In this document: positions 8,791-16,571 of the stretch, in pieces
How positions within the stretch are numbered: position 1 is the stretch's first letter
Layout of the letters: each line of letters opens with the position of its first letter
Source: Methylobrevis pamukkalensis
GTDB taxonomy: Bacteria; Pseudomonadota; Alphaproteobacteria; Rhizobiales; Pleomorphomonadaceae
Assembly: GCF_001720135.1 (NCBI RefSeq)
Contig: NZ_MCRJ01000013.1
Coordinates: forward strand, 1-50,767
Direction: 5' to 3'
Length of the DNA: 50,767 nucleotides
Translations under genes and position numbers: made by a program
The notes under the pieces: model-generated
Databases searched by the model: none
The model's input: only the letters and a program-made list of their open reading frames with translations
Told to the model about the DNA's origin: nothing

Positions 8791-9462
8791 ATGCGCGACA
8801 CGCCCTCCGCCGGCTCGATGACCCGGGCCGACATTCTTGCCGGGGAGATCGCCGACTCGATCATCGACGGCACGCTGCCGCCGGGCAGCCGGCTCGACGA
8901 GCACATGCTCGCCGAGCGCTACGGCACCTCCCGCACGCCGGTGCGCGAGGCGATCCGGCAGTTGAAGACGACCGGGCTGATCGACGTGCGCCCGCGCCGC
9001 GGCGCGGTGGTGGCCGAGGTGACCTCCAGGGACCTCGAAACGCTGTTCGTGGCGATGGCCGAGATCGAGGCCACCTGCGCGCGGCTCTGCGCGCTCGGCA
9101 TGAACCCGGTGGAGCGCCGCCGCCTGCAGGCGCTGCACCAGTCGACCCGCGACCTCGTCGAGGCCGGCGACCAGACCGCCTATGCCGCCGCCAACATCAG
9201 CCTGCATCTCCAGATCTATGCCGGCGCCCACAATCCGGTGCTGTCGGACTTTGCGGCCGGCCTGCGCCGCCGGCTGGCGCCCTTCCGCAACGCCCAGTTC
9301 CGGGCGCCGGGCCGGCTGCCGCTGTCCTTTGCCGAGCACGACGTGATCGTCGAGGCGATCCTTGCCGGCAATGCCGCGGCCGCCCACGCCGCGATGCTGC
9401 ATCACGTCAGCCTCGTCGAGGATGCCTTCGAGCAGGTCGCAAGGTCGTCGTCGGCCGCGTGA
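8791..9462 (+). CDS. GntR-family transcriptional regulator, FCD class
   Basis: 223-residue DNA-binding regulator. The N-terminal winged helix-turn-helix (about residues 12-80) contains the GntR signature GSRLDEHMLAERYGTSRTPV and EAIRQLKTTGLIDVRPRRG. The C-terminal all-helical FCD domain (about 90-215) has spaced histidines expected for a metal- or acid-binding pocket (DQTAYAAANISLHLQIY, FAEHDVIVEAILAG, LHHVSLVED). Members usually repress and are released by small organic acids or amines. It is divergent from the peptide-importer operon, which is the likely target. The ATG at 8791 is taken as start; an in-frame ATG at 8818 is an alternative because neither has a strong ribosome-binding site. 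Confidence 0.88.
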   Translation: MRDTPSAGSMTRADILAGEIADSIIDGTLPPGSRLDEHMLAERYGTSRTPVREAIRQLKTTGLIDVRPRRGAVVAEVTSRDLETLFVAMAEIEATCARLCALGMNPVERRRLQALHQSTRDLVEAGDQTAYAAANISLHLQIYAGAHNPVLSDFAAGLRRRLAPFRNAQFRAPGRLPLSFAEHDVIVEAILAGNAAAAHAAMLHHVSLVEDAFEQVARSSSAA

Positions 9463-9916
9463 GGCCGTTCTGGACAAGCGCAGCACGCGGCCGCCATGTC
9501 TTGCGCGGCCGCACTGAAATAAAATCAAAATAAAATGCGCCTGCGCCTTGTATGAAACCCGATCCGGGCGCATATACGGAACTCGTTGATTTGGCCGTTT
9601 GGCTTTTGCGGTGTCAGAGACCCGCCACTCACCACCGAATTCTCGATAGCGAATGACATGCGCCGATCCGGCGCACGTGTCGCCGTATCCGATATCGGAC
9701 CGATGATCCCGCTGACCACGGATGTACTGGCAGCGGCGATGATCGGACCCGGTCGGAGCGATCAGGCGCGCATGTCGCTACATTCGAACCCGGAACGATC
9801 GACCGCGCTGACCACGGATGTACTGGCAGCCGGCGCGATCTTCCGGTTCGGATGGAACTGGTTGCGGGACGTGTCTCACGACGCTCCTGCGGAGTATCTC
9901 CGATGAGCGTCCGCAG
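9463..9916. other. Gene-poor interval with repeats
   Basis: About 450 bases between the GntR gene and the first small gene. It contains two NotI-type octamers (GCGGCCGC), an AT-rich patch near 9515-9540, and two copies of an imperfect 96-bp repeat (separate entry). A 106-codon open frame at 9586-9906 is not accepted as a gene because its only notable feature is the translated DNA repeat. Confidence 0.5.
9660..9830. repeat. Two imperfect tandem copies of a ~75-bp element with a perfect 25-bp core
   Basis: The 25-bp core CGCTGACCACGGATGTACTG plus GCAGC occurs at 9710-9734 and again, identical, at 9806-9830. The ~49 bases before each core also align (9661-9709 with 9756-9804), with about two thirds of positions identical. 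The copies are 95-96 bp apart. The strong conservation of only the core suggests it is under selection or was recently copied. Confidence 0.75.
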
Positions 9917-10180
9917 ATGACCACCCGCACCGTCCAGACCGTCGCCTCCTTCTCGTCCCCCTTCCTGCTGCCGGGCTTCGACACGCCCCAGCCAGCCGGA
10001 GATTACCGGGTCGACCACGACGAGGAATCGATCGACGGCCTCTCCCAGATCGCATGGCACCGGGTCGGATCCTTCCTGTTCCTGCCCTCGATCGGAACGC
10101 CCGGCTCGTCGCAGCAGATGGTGCCGATCCAGCCCTCCCAGCTCGCGAGCCTTCTCGAAAAGGACCACCCCACACCATGA
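9917..10180 (+). CDS. Small conserved hypothetical protein
   Basis: 87-residue soluble protein starting MTTRTVQTVASFSSPFLLPG. The arrangement (a beta-rich N-terminus, then QPAGDYRVDHDEESIDGLS and a hydrophobic strand near WHRVGSFLFLP) resembles small uncharacterised alphaproteobacterial proteins that carry the same PAGxYxVDxDEExIxGLS-like pattern. The start ATG at 9917 gives a protein beginning at the conserved part. The stop overlaps the next gene's start as ATGA (10177-10180), indicating coupled translation. Function unknown. The family recognition rests on memory of similar sequences, so I am moderately sure it is a real gene. Confidence 0.65.
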   Translation: MTTRTVQTVASFSSPFLLPGFDTPQPAGDYRVDHDEESIDGLSQIAWHRVGSFLFLPSIGTPGSSQQMVPIQPSQLASLLEKDHPTP

Positions 10181-10586
10181 CAGCCACCGTCACGGCCCCC
10201 CTTTCCATCGCCGTCTCCTCCACCCCGTCGGTCTTCCGGCAGCGCCCCGTGCGCCAGGTGCAGAGCCAGAGTTCCACCCATCTGTTCGCGGTGGGCCAGG
10301 CCGTCCGGCTCAAGGGCGGCTTCGGCCATCCCTCCCAGTTCGCCGGCGCTTCCACATCACCGCCACGCTGCCGCCGCGCGGCGACTCGCCCCAGTATCGC
10401 ATCCGCAACGACGACGAACGCCACGAGCGCGTCGCGACGCAGGAAAGCCTCGAGGCTGCCCGCGCCCCCGCTGACGGTGACGGCACGCATCTGATCGAAA
10501 GGACGTTCGGACATGGCCAAGGGACAGAAACGCAGCAACCGCGAACTGAAAAAGCCAAAGCAGGAAAAGGCAGCTCCAAAGGCTGA
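10177..10586 (+). CDS. Conserved hypothetical protein, frameshifted
   Basis: Begins MTATVTAPLSIAVSSTPSVF and is in frame through VGQAVRLKGGFGHPSQFAG (to about 10347). It then changes frame. If one G is added near 10348, the sequence continues FHITATLPPRGDSPQYRIRN followed by DDERHERV. This is a pattern I recognise from short rhizobial proteins ending in YRIRNxxExHERV. The corrected frame stops at 10584-10586 and overlaps the start of the next small gene by about 70 bases, so its true end may be slightly different. The ATGA overlap with the preceding gene supports the start. Function unknown; the indel is probably a sequence error. Confidence 0.6.
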
Positions 10587-10659
10587 CACCTCCTTCGGCA
10601 GCCAGGTCAAGGCCGCCTCGGTGGCGCCGGGCAACAAGGGCAAGTCCCGCCCGGGCTGA
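10513..10659 (+). CDS. Small basic conserved protein (48 aa)
   Basis: 48 residues, very rich in lysine and without hydrophobic segments: MAKGQKRSNRELKKPKQEKA at the start and a PGNKGKSRPG end. The MAKGQxRSNxExKKPK opening is a hallmark of a tiny family found throughout alphaproteobacteria with no assigned role. Its charge would allow nucleic-acid binding, but that is only inference. A strong hairpin 18 bases after the stop closes the three-gene run that begins at 9917. Confidence 0.72.
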   Translation: MAKGQKRSNRELKKPKQEKAAPKADTSFGSQVKAASVAPGNKGKSRPG

Positions 10660-10992
10660 CCGCCTGACACGATATCCGTGCCGCCCGCGCCCACCGGCCG
10701 GGCGGCACGTCTGTGTCGGCCTCGCCCCGATGGAACACCGCGCCGGTTGCGACGTTGTCGAGGGCAAGTCGTGTCGTCCGTCTGCGGATGCCGGCGTCCG
10801 CAACCCGTCGGCGCATGGCCCGCAATCGGGGCAGTTGGCCCCGGGCGGCGCCCGAAATTGCGGCACCCACGAGACGCCTCGACTTTTGACGCAGTGCACA
10901 CGCCTGTCTATGATCCCCCGCGGGCAAGTCGTTTCGACGGCTCACCGTTTCCGTCACGCTGACCGCCGCCGATGTCCGGCAGAACGAGACCC
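10660..10992. other. Intergenic region with terminator hairpin
   Basis: About 330 bases between the 48-residue protein gene and the transglutaminase gene. Apart from the hairpin at 10678-10708, nothing was recognised. Short open frames on both strands show no protein signature. Confidence 0.5.
10678..10708 (+). terminator. Perfect 10-bp stem-loop after the small-gene run
   Basis: GTGCCGCCCG (10678-10687) pairs perfectly with CGGGCGGCAC (10699-10708) around an 11-base loop. It lies 18 bases past the stop of the 48-residue protein gene. The following sequence has only scattered Ts, so it may act as a GC-rich terminator or RNA end stabiliser. Confidence 0.55.
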
Positions 10993-11819
10993 ATGCTGAT
11001 CCGCTATGGTTATGAGATCACGCTGACCTGCCCGCAGCCCACCGCCCTGGTCTGCCTGCTGGCCGTCCACGACGACCGTGCTGCCGACCTGCGGACACCG
11101 GAAACCGTGTTCACGATGCCGGACGTTCCGACGACCACCTACCGCGACATGTTCGGCAACCGCTGCCGGCGGCTTGTCGCGCCGGCCGGCGACCTGATGA
11201 TCTGGGGCGACGCCACGATCGAGGACGACGGCAAGCTCGACGAGATCGTGCCGGACGCGCGCGAAGTGCCCGTGGCCGAGCTGCCGGACGATTGCCTCGT
11301 CTATCTGATGGGCAGCCGCTACTGCGAGACCGACCGGCTCAGCCAGACGGCCTGGGACATGTTCGGCAACACGCCGCCGGGCTGGGGCCGCGTCCAGGCG
11401 ATCTGCGATTTCGTCAACGGCCACATCAAGTTCGACTACATGCAGGCGCGCTCGACCCGCACCGCCTTTGAAGCCTTCCACGAGCGCGTCGCGTCTGCCG
11501 AGACTATGCGCATCTGGCGGTGACGCTCTGCCGCTGCCTCAACATTCCGGCCCGCTACGTGAACGGCCATCTCGGCGACATCGGCGTGCCTGTGGTCGAT
11601 CCGATGGACTTCAGCGCCTGGATGGAGGTCTATCTCGACGGCGCCTGGCGGACCTTCGACCCGCGCAACAACAAGCCGCGGATCGGCCGGATTGTGGTCG
11701 CGCGCGGCCGCGACGCGACCGACATCCCGCTGATCAACTCCTTCGGCCCGCACACCCTGAAGTCGTTCCGGGTGTGGACCTACGAGGTGTCGTCGGTCGA
11801 CGAGGTCGTCACGCCGTGA
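10993..11819 (+). CDS. Transglutaminase-like cysteine protease family protein, frameshifted at the catalytic Cys
   Basis: Restored length 275 residues. The N-terminal half (about residues 1-140) is a beta-rich domain (LIRYGYEITLTCPQPTAL). The C-terminal half is the transglutaminase core. The frame breaks after EAFHERV; adding one G at 11490/11491 restores GVCRDYAHLAVTLCRCLNIP, which carries the catalytic cysteine, and the frame then continues to 11819. The Asp of the triad is present (RTFDPRNN). The usual HAW motif reads MDFSAWMEVYL, so the catalytic His position holds Ser. As far as I recall this is normal for this proteobacterial subfamily. Likely a cytosolic peptidase-like protein of unknown substrate. 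It is convergent with the mxa operon. The ATG at 10993 is preferred over 10972. Confidence 0.8.
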
Positions 11820-11825
11820 TGCGGA

Positions 11826-11849
11826 CGGGCCTTGCGCAGGCAGGGCCCG
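11826..11849. terminator. Stem-loop between convergent transglutaminase and mxa operon ends
   Basis: CGGGCCTTGC (11826-11835) pairs with GCAGGGCCCG (11840-11849), with one G-T mismatch and a 4-base loop. It lies in the 31-base gap between two convergent stop codons and can serve both strands. Confidence 0.6.
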
Positions 11850-11850
11850 C

Positions 11851-12330
11851 TCACTCCGGCTTGCGGTAGACCGCGTGGCAGCCGTCGCAGACGGCGATAT
11901 ATTCGGCAAAGGCCGACGCCAGCGCGTCCGGACCGGCGTCGGCCGCAAAGGCCAGCGCCGCCGCATGGGGCTCGATCTGGGCCAGCCGTGCGTCGAAGTC
12001 GGCACGGGTGTCCCAGACCGTCGGCAGGGCGTGGCTCCCCTCCCCCGACCCTTCGGGAAACAGGCCCGGCAGGGCCGCTGCCGCCGTGATCACCTCGGCC
12101 ATCGCCGCGCGCACCGCCGCCGGATCATGGTCGCGCTCGCCCTTCACCATCGCCCGCGGCACCTTGGTCGCCTTGATCAGCCGCACCATCAGCTGCTGGC
12201 GCTCGGCGACGACCGGCGGCGTGTCCGCCTCCGCCGTCTCGGCCGGACCGGCCCCGACCGGGACGCCCGCCCCCACCATCGCGAACCATGCCGCAAGCCC
12301 CGCCGCGGCCCTTGTCTTCCATCCGTTCAT
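11851..12330 (-). CDS. mxaH: Cytochrome c'-like haem protein at the MxaH position
   Basis: 159 residues with an N-terminal signal peptide (MNGWKTRAAAGLAAWFAMVG, cleavage near residue 28) and a helical body. A single haem-binding CDGCH motif lies near the C-terminus (residues 148-152). A C-terminal haem motif on a four-helix body is the layout of class II cytochromes (c'). The gene is last in the mxa operon and overlaps the preceding gene by ATGA (12327-12330). The order after mxaD matches mxaE-mxaH of Methylobacterium, so the symbol is given by position; I cannot confirm it by similarity. The role in methanol oxidation is unknown. It could be an accessory electron carrier. Confidence 0.7.
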   Translation of the reverse strand: MNGWKTRAAAGLAAWFAMVGAGVPVGAGPAETAEADTPPVVAERQQLMVRLIKATKVPRAMVKGERDHDPAAVRAAMAEVITAAAALPGLFPEGSGEGSHALPTVWDTRADFDARLAQIEPHAAALAFAADAGPDALASAFAEYIAVCDGCHAVYRKPE

Positions 12331-13346
12331 TGCCCATTCCCCCTGCCCTTGTCCGTTGCAGTCCACCCGTTCGTTGCAGCCCGCCCCGCCGCGCCCCGCA
12401 GCACGGCGAGCATCCGCGGACCGGCCGCAACCTCGGTGCTCTCGACCTTCAGCGTGGCGAGATCCACCGTTGCGACCGTGTCCGAAAACCAGTTGGCGAC
12501 ATGGGCGCGACCGTCCCCGGTCACCGCCACGGCCTCCGGATAGTCCCCCACCCTGACCTCGCCGCGGACGCGCCGCGCCTGCGGGTCGACCATCACCAGC
12601 CGTCCGCCCTCCTGATCGGTCACCAGCACGAGGCCGGTGGCCGGATCGACCGCGACGCCGTAAGGCATGCCGCCGATCGCCACCCGCGCCACCTCCGTCA
12701 TCGACGCCGTGTCGACGATGCTGACGTCGCCGCTCTGGACGTTGGCGACATGGAGCCACGCCCCGTCCGCCGACAGCGCCGCCGCGAAAGGCGCGCGGCC
12801 GACGCCGGCCGTTCCCGTCACCGAAAAACCCGCCAGATCGACCCGGCTCACCCGGTCGCTCTCGCGGTCGACGGTGTAGGCGATCCCGCGCGCCGCATCG
12901 ACCACGACCGCCGAGGGCGCCGTGCCGACGGCGAGCTCCTCGGCCTCGCCGGTCGCCGGGTCCAGACGGACGAGGAGATCGCGGCTCCAGTCGGTGACGA
13001 GCAGCCGACCCTCCTCCGTGAAGGCGATGCCGAAGGGCTGGCCGCCGATGTCGAGCCCGTCCGAAACCGTGTCCTCGCCAAGATCGATCAGCGAGACCTG
13101 CCCGAGTTCCGGGTGCGACACGGCCGCGACGCGGCCCGCGGCATCGACGGCGATGCCCGCCGGCGCGCGGGCGAGCGCCAGCAGGCGGGGCGACCCGTCT
13201 GCGGGCAGCCGCGTCAATGTCGCCGCGCCCTGCGAGACGACAAGAATTTCGCCGATGTCCTCGCCCGCCGCGAGTGAGGGGCCTGGCGCCTGGAGGCTCG
13301 CGGCAAGCAGGCAGAGACCGGCGAGCGCCGCGGCCCGGCGCCTCAT
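12327..13346 (-). CDS. mxaE: Periplasmic YVTN-type beta-propeller protein at the MxaE position
   Basis: 339 residues. A signal peptide (MRRRAAALAGLCLLAASLQA, cleavage near residue 30) is followed by seven or so repeats of the YncE/YVTN kind. Each repeat carries a GxxPxGxAxxxxG turn, for example GRAPFAAALSADGAWLHVAN and GGMPYGVAVDPATGLVLVTD. Propellers of this kind usually bind partner proteins or small ligands rather than catalyse. The start ATG overlaps the mxaD stop by ATGA (13343-13346). The gene lies in the mxaE position of the conserved cluster, so I use that symbol with caution. It probably assists methanol dehydrogenase assembly or electron transfer in the periplasm. Confidence 0.72.
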   Translation of the reverse strand: MRRRAAALAGLCLLAASLQAPGPSLAAGEDIGEILVVSQGAATLTRLPADGSPRLLALARAPAGIAVDAAGRVAAVSHPELGQVSLIDLGEDTVSDGLDIGGQPFGIAFTEEGRLLVTDWSRDLLVRLDPATGEAEELAVGTAPSAVVVDAARGIAYTVDRESDRVSRVDLAGFSVTGTAGVGRAPFAAALSADGAWLHVANVQSGDVSIVDTASMTEVARVAIGGMPYGVAVDPATGLVLVTDQEGGRLVMVDPQARRVRGEVRVGDYPEAVAVTGDGRAHVANWFSDTVATVDLATLKVESTEVAAGPRMLAVLRGAAGRAATNGWTATDKGRGNGQ

Positions 13347-13909
13347 TCCACGGCCTTCTTCAGGCCCTCCAGCCCGGTGCGGAAGAAGCTGCTCATCGCG
13401 GTCACGGCGGCTTCGTCGCTCAGTTCGGGCGGCGGCTCGTTGGTGGTGTCGCCGCGATAGAGCCTGCCGGACCATTCGACCTTGCAGGATTTCCCCTGCG
13501 GCCCCTCGCGCGTCACCGCCATGCGCGCGGTGTAGAAGCTCACCGGCAGCGCCTTGAGGTTTTCCTTGGCAAGACGGTAGGTCAGCGCCTGGCCGACCCG
13601 GTCGACCTCGTCAAGCCGTTCGGTGAAGGTCTCGCCGTTTTCCAGCGTGATCACGCGGGTGGCGCCGCGCTCGGAGGCGCCTTCGGCCTCGACCTTGGCA
13701 AGGCCCGGATACCACTTGGCGATCGCGCCGAAGTCGAGCAGCGTCGACCAGACGAGTTCGCAGGGCGCGCCGACCTCGATCGCTTCCTCCACCTTCTGCG
13801 GCGTCGGGCCATGGGCCGCGGCATCGCCGGCCGACAGGCAGGCGGCCAACGCGGCGGCGGCGAGGAGGGTGGCGGCATTCCGGGAGACCGGCATGTATCG
13901 TGAACGCAT
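13343..13909 (-). CDS. mxaD: Methanol oxidation accessory protein MxaD (SRPBCC fold)
   Basis: 188 residues. The N-terminal signal sequence is MRSRYMPVSRNAATLLAAAA, with an AHG cleavage region near residue 33. The body resembles the polyketide-cyclase/START-like fold (VEEAIEVGAPCELVWSTLLD, FGAIAKWYPGLAKVE, RVITLENGETFTERLDEVD). MxaD in Methylobacterium aids interaction of methanol dehydrogenase with cytochrome cL. The chosen ATG at 13909 has AAAGG 8 bases upstream. The open frame continues upstream without a stop into mxaL, so either an in-frame fusion or a lost mxaL stop exists; an alternative ATG lies at 13927. Confidence 0.85.
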   Translation of the reverse strand: MRSRYMPVSRNAATLLAAAALAACLSAGDAAAHGPTPQKVEEAIEVGAPCELVWSTLLDFGAIAKWYPGLAKVEAEGASERGATRVITLENGETFTERLDEVDRVGQALTYRLAKENLKALPVSFYTARMAVTREGPQGKSCKVEWSGRLYRGDTTNEPPPELSDEAAVTAMSSFFRTGLEGLKKAVE

Positions 13910-14905
13910 CTTTGTACCTTTCGTCATGTCGATCCGGGAGATGTGCTGCGGGCCGGCGCGGCGGTGCGCGCCCCGGCGAAGGGCCGGCAGCAGGAAGGCG
14001 GCGAGCGCGAGGGCGAGGGCGACCGCGCCGGCGAGGGGGGCAAGATCCGCAAGGCTCGGCAGGCGGCGGCCGGGCAGGGTCTCGGCGATGGCCCGGGCGA
14101 GATCCGTCCCCGTCTCGAGCCGGACGAAGCCGAGGTCGAGGGCGGCCGAGAGATCGCGCAGATAGTCGGCGCGCAGTTCGGTGAGATGCTCGGTGCCGAC
14201 GAGAACCTCGCCGTAGGGGTTGTTGCGCGGGTGCCAGCCGGGGCGGTTTTCCGCGCCCGGCGGCGGCGGGCCGACGCGGGATTCGTGCGGCACGTCGTCG
14301 ACACCCCAGAAGCCGGTCTCGCGGCCGAGATCGTCGAATTTCGGGATCTGGATCGGCGCGCTGCCGCCGACGCCGACGACGAGGCCCTTGACCGCGCCGG
14401 CCTCGCCGTCAAAGGCCGGCCCGCCGGTCCAGGGGAGCGGCGGCGCCTCCTGTCCGTCGGTGAGGAAGACGACGTCGTAGCCGCGGCCCTTCGCGGTTTC
14501 CAGTGCATGGAACAGCCCGTCGGCGACGCGGCTGTCGCCCTCCCAGGCCATCCGCCAGTCGAGCAGCCCGATCGCCGCGGCGACGGGCGCATAATTCTCG
14601 CAGACCTCCACCGGCAGGAAGAGCACGAAGCTGCGCCGCTCGGTGAAGATCGACAGGCCTGCGCGCGAGCCGCAGGGCAGCCGCCGCAAGGCCTCCGGCA
14701 GGGCGGCCTTGACCCGGTCCAGCCGGCTCTCCGGGCGGCCGCCGGCCTCGTAGTCGCGGGCGTTCATGCTGCCGGTGATGTCGACCACGAACATCAGGTC
14801 GTGGACCCGGCCCTCGCGCAGGACCGAGGGGCGGAAGGAGGCGACGAGCGCCGCCGTCACCACGAGGGCGACCAGCACGGCGCGCAAGGTGATCCGGCGT
14901 CTCAC
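13910..14905 (-). CDS. mxaL: MxaL, von Willebrand factor A domain protein (open into mxaD)
   Basis: About 326 residues before the mxaD start region. It has a short N-terminal membrane anchor (residues 8-24), then a VWA domain with a MIDAS-like DITGSMNARD and a later FLTDGQEAP loop, and a C-terminal membrane helix (AVALALALAAFLLPAL). MxaL acts with MxaC, MxaK, MxaA, MxaS and MxaR in inserting calcium into methanol dehydrogenase. It starts at a GTG (14905) that overlaps the mxaK stop as GTGA. No stop codon separates it from mxaD. In the +1 frame a TGA at 13924-13926 overlaps an ATG at 13927, the usual coupling in this operon, so a one-base surplus (or two-base loss) near 13930-13980 could explain the fusion. 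Confidence 0.83.
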
Positions 14906-15534
14906 GGCAACCCCCGCGGCAGGCCGGGCAGGTCGGTCCAGAGGTTCTTCGGCTGCGCCTCCGGATCCTCCGACCCTTCCGCCTCGGACGAGGGAAAATC
15001 GCGCACGAGCCGCATGGCGAGGTCGAGGTTGACCTTGGCGTCATAGGCCTGCGGTTCGAGGGCGAGCGCGCGGCGATAGGCCTCCTTGGCGATCCGCACC
15101 TGCGGCGTCGCCGCGTCGACGTCCTGGTCGGCCACGCCCTCGAAGGCGGTGAGCATCCGGCCGTGGCCGATCGTGTACCAGAGGTCGGCAAGGAGATCGG
15201 GGCGGCCGGCGCGGGTCATCGGCTCGATCAGCCCCTCCGCCGCATCGACCCGGTCATAGCGGACGAGGAAGTCGCCGCGCGCCAGCAGCAGTTCGGCCGG
15301 CGCGTCCATGGGAACGGCAATGTCCCGCCCGGCGGCCAGGTCCCGGATCACCGCATTCGTCCGCTTGCCGGCGAGCACCTGCCAGCCGGCAACGGCGGCC
15401 GCTGCCAGGCCGGCGAGCGCAAGCAGGACGAGGAGCGGGGTCAGCGGGTCGCGGGCGAATGCGGCCAGCCGGCCACCGGCGCGGCGCTTCGCCGTCGCGA
15501 TCCGGACCGGCAGGGTCGAAGCGGGCGCGCTCAT
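14902..15534 (-). CDS. mxaK: MxaK, methanol dehydrogenase calcium-insertion protein
   Basis: 210 residues. One membrane helix (PLLVLLALAGLAAAAVAGW, about residues 32-51) is followed by a periplasmic domain with helical TPR-like repeats: AELLLARGDFLVRYDRVDAA, AYRRALALEPQAYDAKVNLD and LAMRLVRDFP. The position between mxaC and mxaL and the one-helix plus repeat layout match MxaK, one of the proteins required for active calcium-containing enzyme. The start ATG at 15534 overlaps the mxaC stop by ATGA, and its stop overlaps the mxaL GTG start. The gene is weakly conserved between species, so the identification rests mostly on context. Confidence 0.83.
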   Translation of the reverse strand: MSAPASTLPVRIATAKRRAGGRLAAFARDPLTPLLVLLALAGLAAAAVAGWQVLAGKRTNAVIRDLAAGRDIAVPMDAPAELLLARGDFLVRYDRVDAAEGLIEPMTRAGRPDLLADLWYTIGHGRMLTAFEGVADQDVDAATPQVRIAKEAYRRALALEPQAYDAKVNLDLAMRLVRDFPSSEAEGSEDPEAQPKNLWTDLPGLPRGLP

Positions 15535-16571
15535 CGTCCGCCTCCCGGCCGGCGCACTCCCGGCCGGCCCACGGGGGCAAGCGGCGCGCCGCCCGGTACC
15601 AGCGTGCGTTCGGCGAGGATGGCGGCGAGCAGGACGAGGCCCAGCACGGCGGCGAAGCGGTAGAACCACGGCGCCAGATCGCGGCGCGGCAGCTGTTCCA
15701 GATAGGTGATCGGCCGGGTCTCCAGCCGGTCGATCTCGGCGATCGCCCGGCCGATCGCCTCGGGGCTTTCCGCCTCCAGCGCCCGGTAGGGAATGCCGAG
15801 GCTCTGCAGGAAGATGTGGAGATGACGCTCCGGCCGGGCGTGGGGCGTGTCCTCGGAGGCCTTGCCCGGCGCCTCGAACAGGCCGGGACTGCCGCGGGTG
15901 CGGATGAACAGCCAGTAGAGATTGACCGGATCGCGCTTGACCATGGTGCGCAGCAGGTCCTGGACCTTGCGCTCGACCACGGCGGCGCCGTCGGAGACGA
16001 GGATCAGCGCCCGCGACTTCAGGTCCGCCTCGTCGGCAAACAGGGTCAGCGCCATGGCCAGGCCGCTGCCGACGTCGGTGTGGGCGAGACCCGGCAGGTC
16101 GATGGCGTCGACCGCGCCGCGCACCGCGTCGAGATGGTCGGTCATCGGCATCACCGCCATCGGCGAGGTGGAAAACGCCGCCACGCCGATGCGGTCATGG
16201 GGGCGGCGGTCGACGAAGTCGCGCAGCAGCCGGCGGGCGACGGCCGACTTCGATTCCTCGTCGCCGTCCGGCGCGCGGCCGGCAAAGCTGTCGTTCATGC
16301 TCGACGAGCGGTCGAACAGGAGGACGATGTTGGCGCCGACCCCTTCGCGGGCCACCGTGCCGCCGCCGAGATGAGGCCCGGCGAGCGCCAGGGCGAGCGC
16401 CGCAAACAGCAGGATCGCGGCCAGCCGCAGGGCGAGCGTGACGAGGCGCGACAGCGGATCGGCGGGCAGGACGCCGAGGGCTGGATGGGGGGAGCGGCGC
16501 TCGGCCCGCAGCAGCAGCGGGACGAGACAGAGGACCAGCAGCAGGAGCAGCAGCGGTCGCTCGAAGCTCAT
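15531..16571 (-). CDS. mxaC: MxaC, von Willebrand factor A domain protein
   Basis: 346 residues. Two N-terminal membrane helices (about 7-22 and 45-65) flank a BatA-like linker. The VWA domain follows, with a full MIDAS motif DRSSSMND near residue 87 and a later LVSDGAAVVERK loop. A C-terminal helix (FAAVLGLVLLAAILAE) ends the chain. The layout matches BatA/BatB-type proteins that work with MoxR ATPases. In the mxa system MxaC is required for calcium insertion into MxaF. Overlaps by ATGA on both sides (with mxaA and mxaK) support the start at 16571. Confidence 0.9.
   Translation of the reverse strand: MSFERPLLLLLLVLCLVPLLLRAERRSPHPALGVLPADPLSRLVTLALRLAAILLFAALALALAGPHLGGGTVAREGVGANIVLLFDRSSSMNDSFAGRAPDGDEESKSAVARRLLRDFVDRRPHDRIGVAAFSTSPMAVMPMTDHLDAVRGAVDAIDLPGLAHTDVGSGLAMALTLFADEADLKSRALILVSDGAAVVERKVQDLLRTMVKRDPVNLYWLFIRTRGSPGLFEAPGKASEDTPHARPERHLHIFLQSLGIPYRALEAESPEAIGRAIAEIDRLETRPITYLEQLPRRDLAPWFYRFAAVLGLVLLAAILAERTLVPGGAPLAPVGRPGVRRPGGGR

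Noticed and set aside
9586-9906. 106-codon open frame containing a repeated LTTDVLAA
   Set aside because: The amino-acid repeat only mirrors the 25-bp DNA repeat; no ribosome-binding site or family resemblance.
13343-14905. mxaL-mxaD fusion as an eighth G-loss error
   Set aside because: Adding one G does not create the expected stop; the opposite shift is required, so it is kept as a separate observation.
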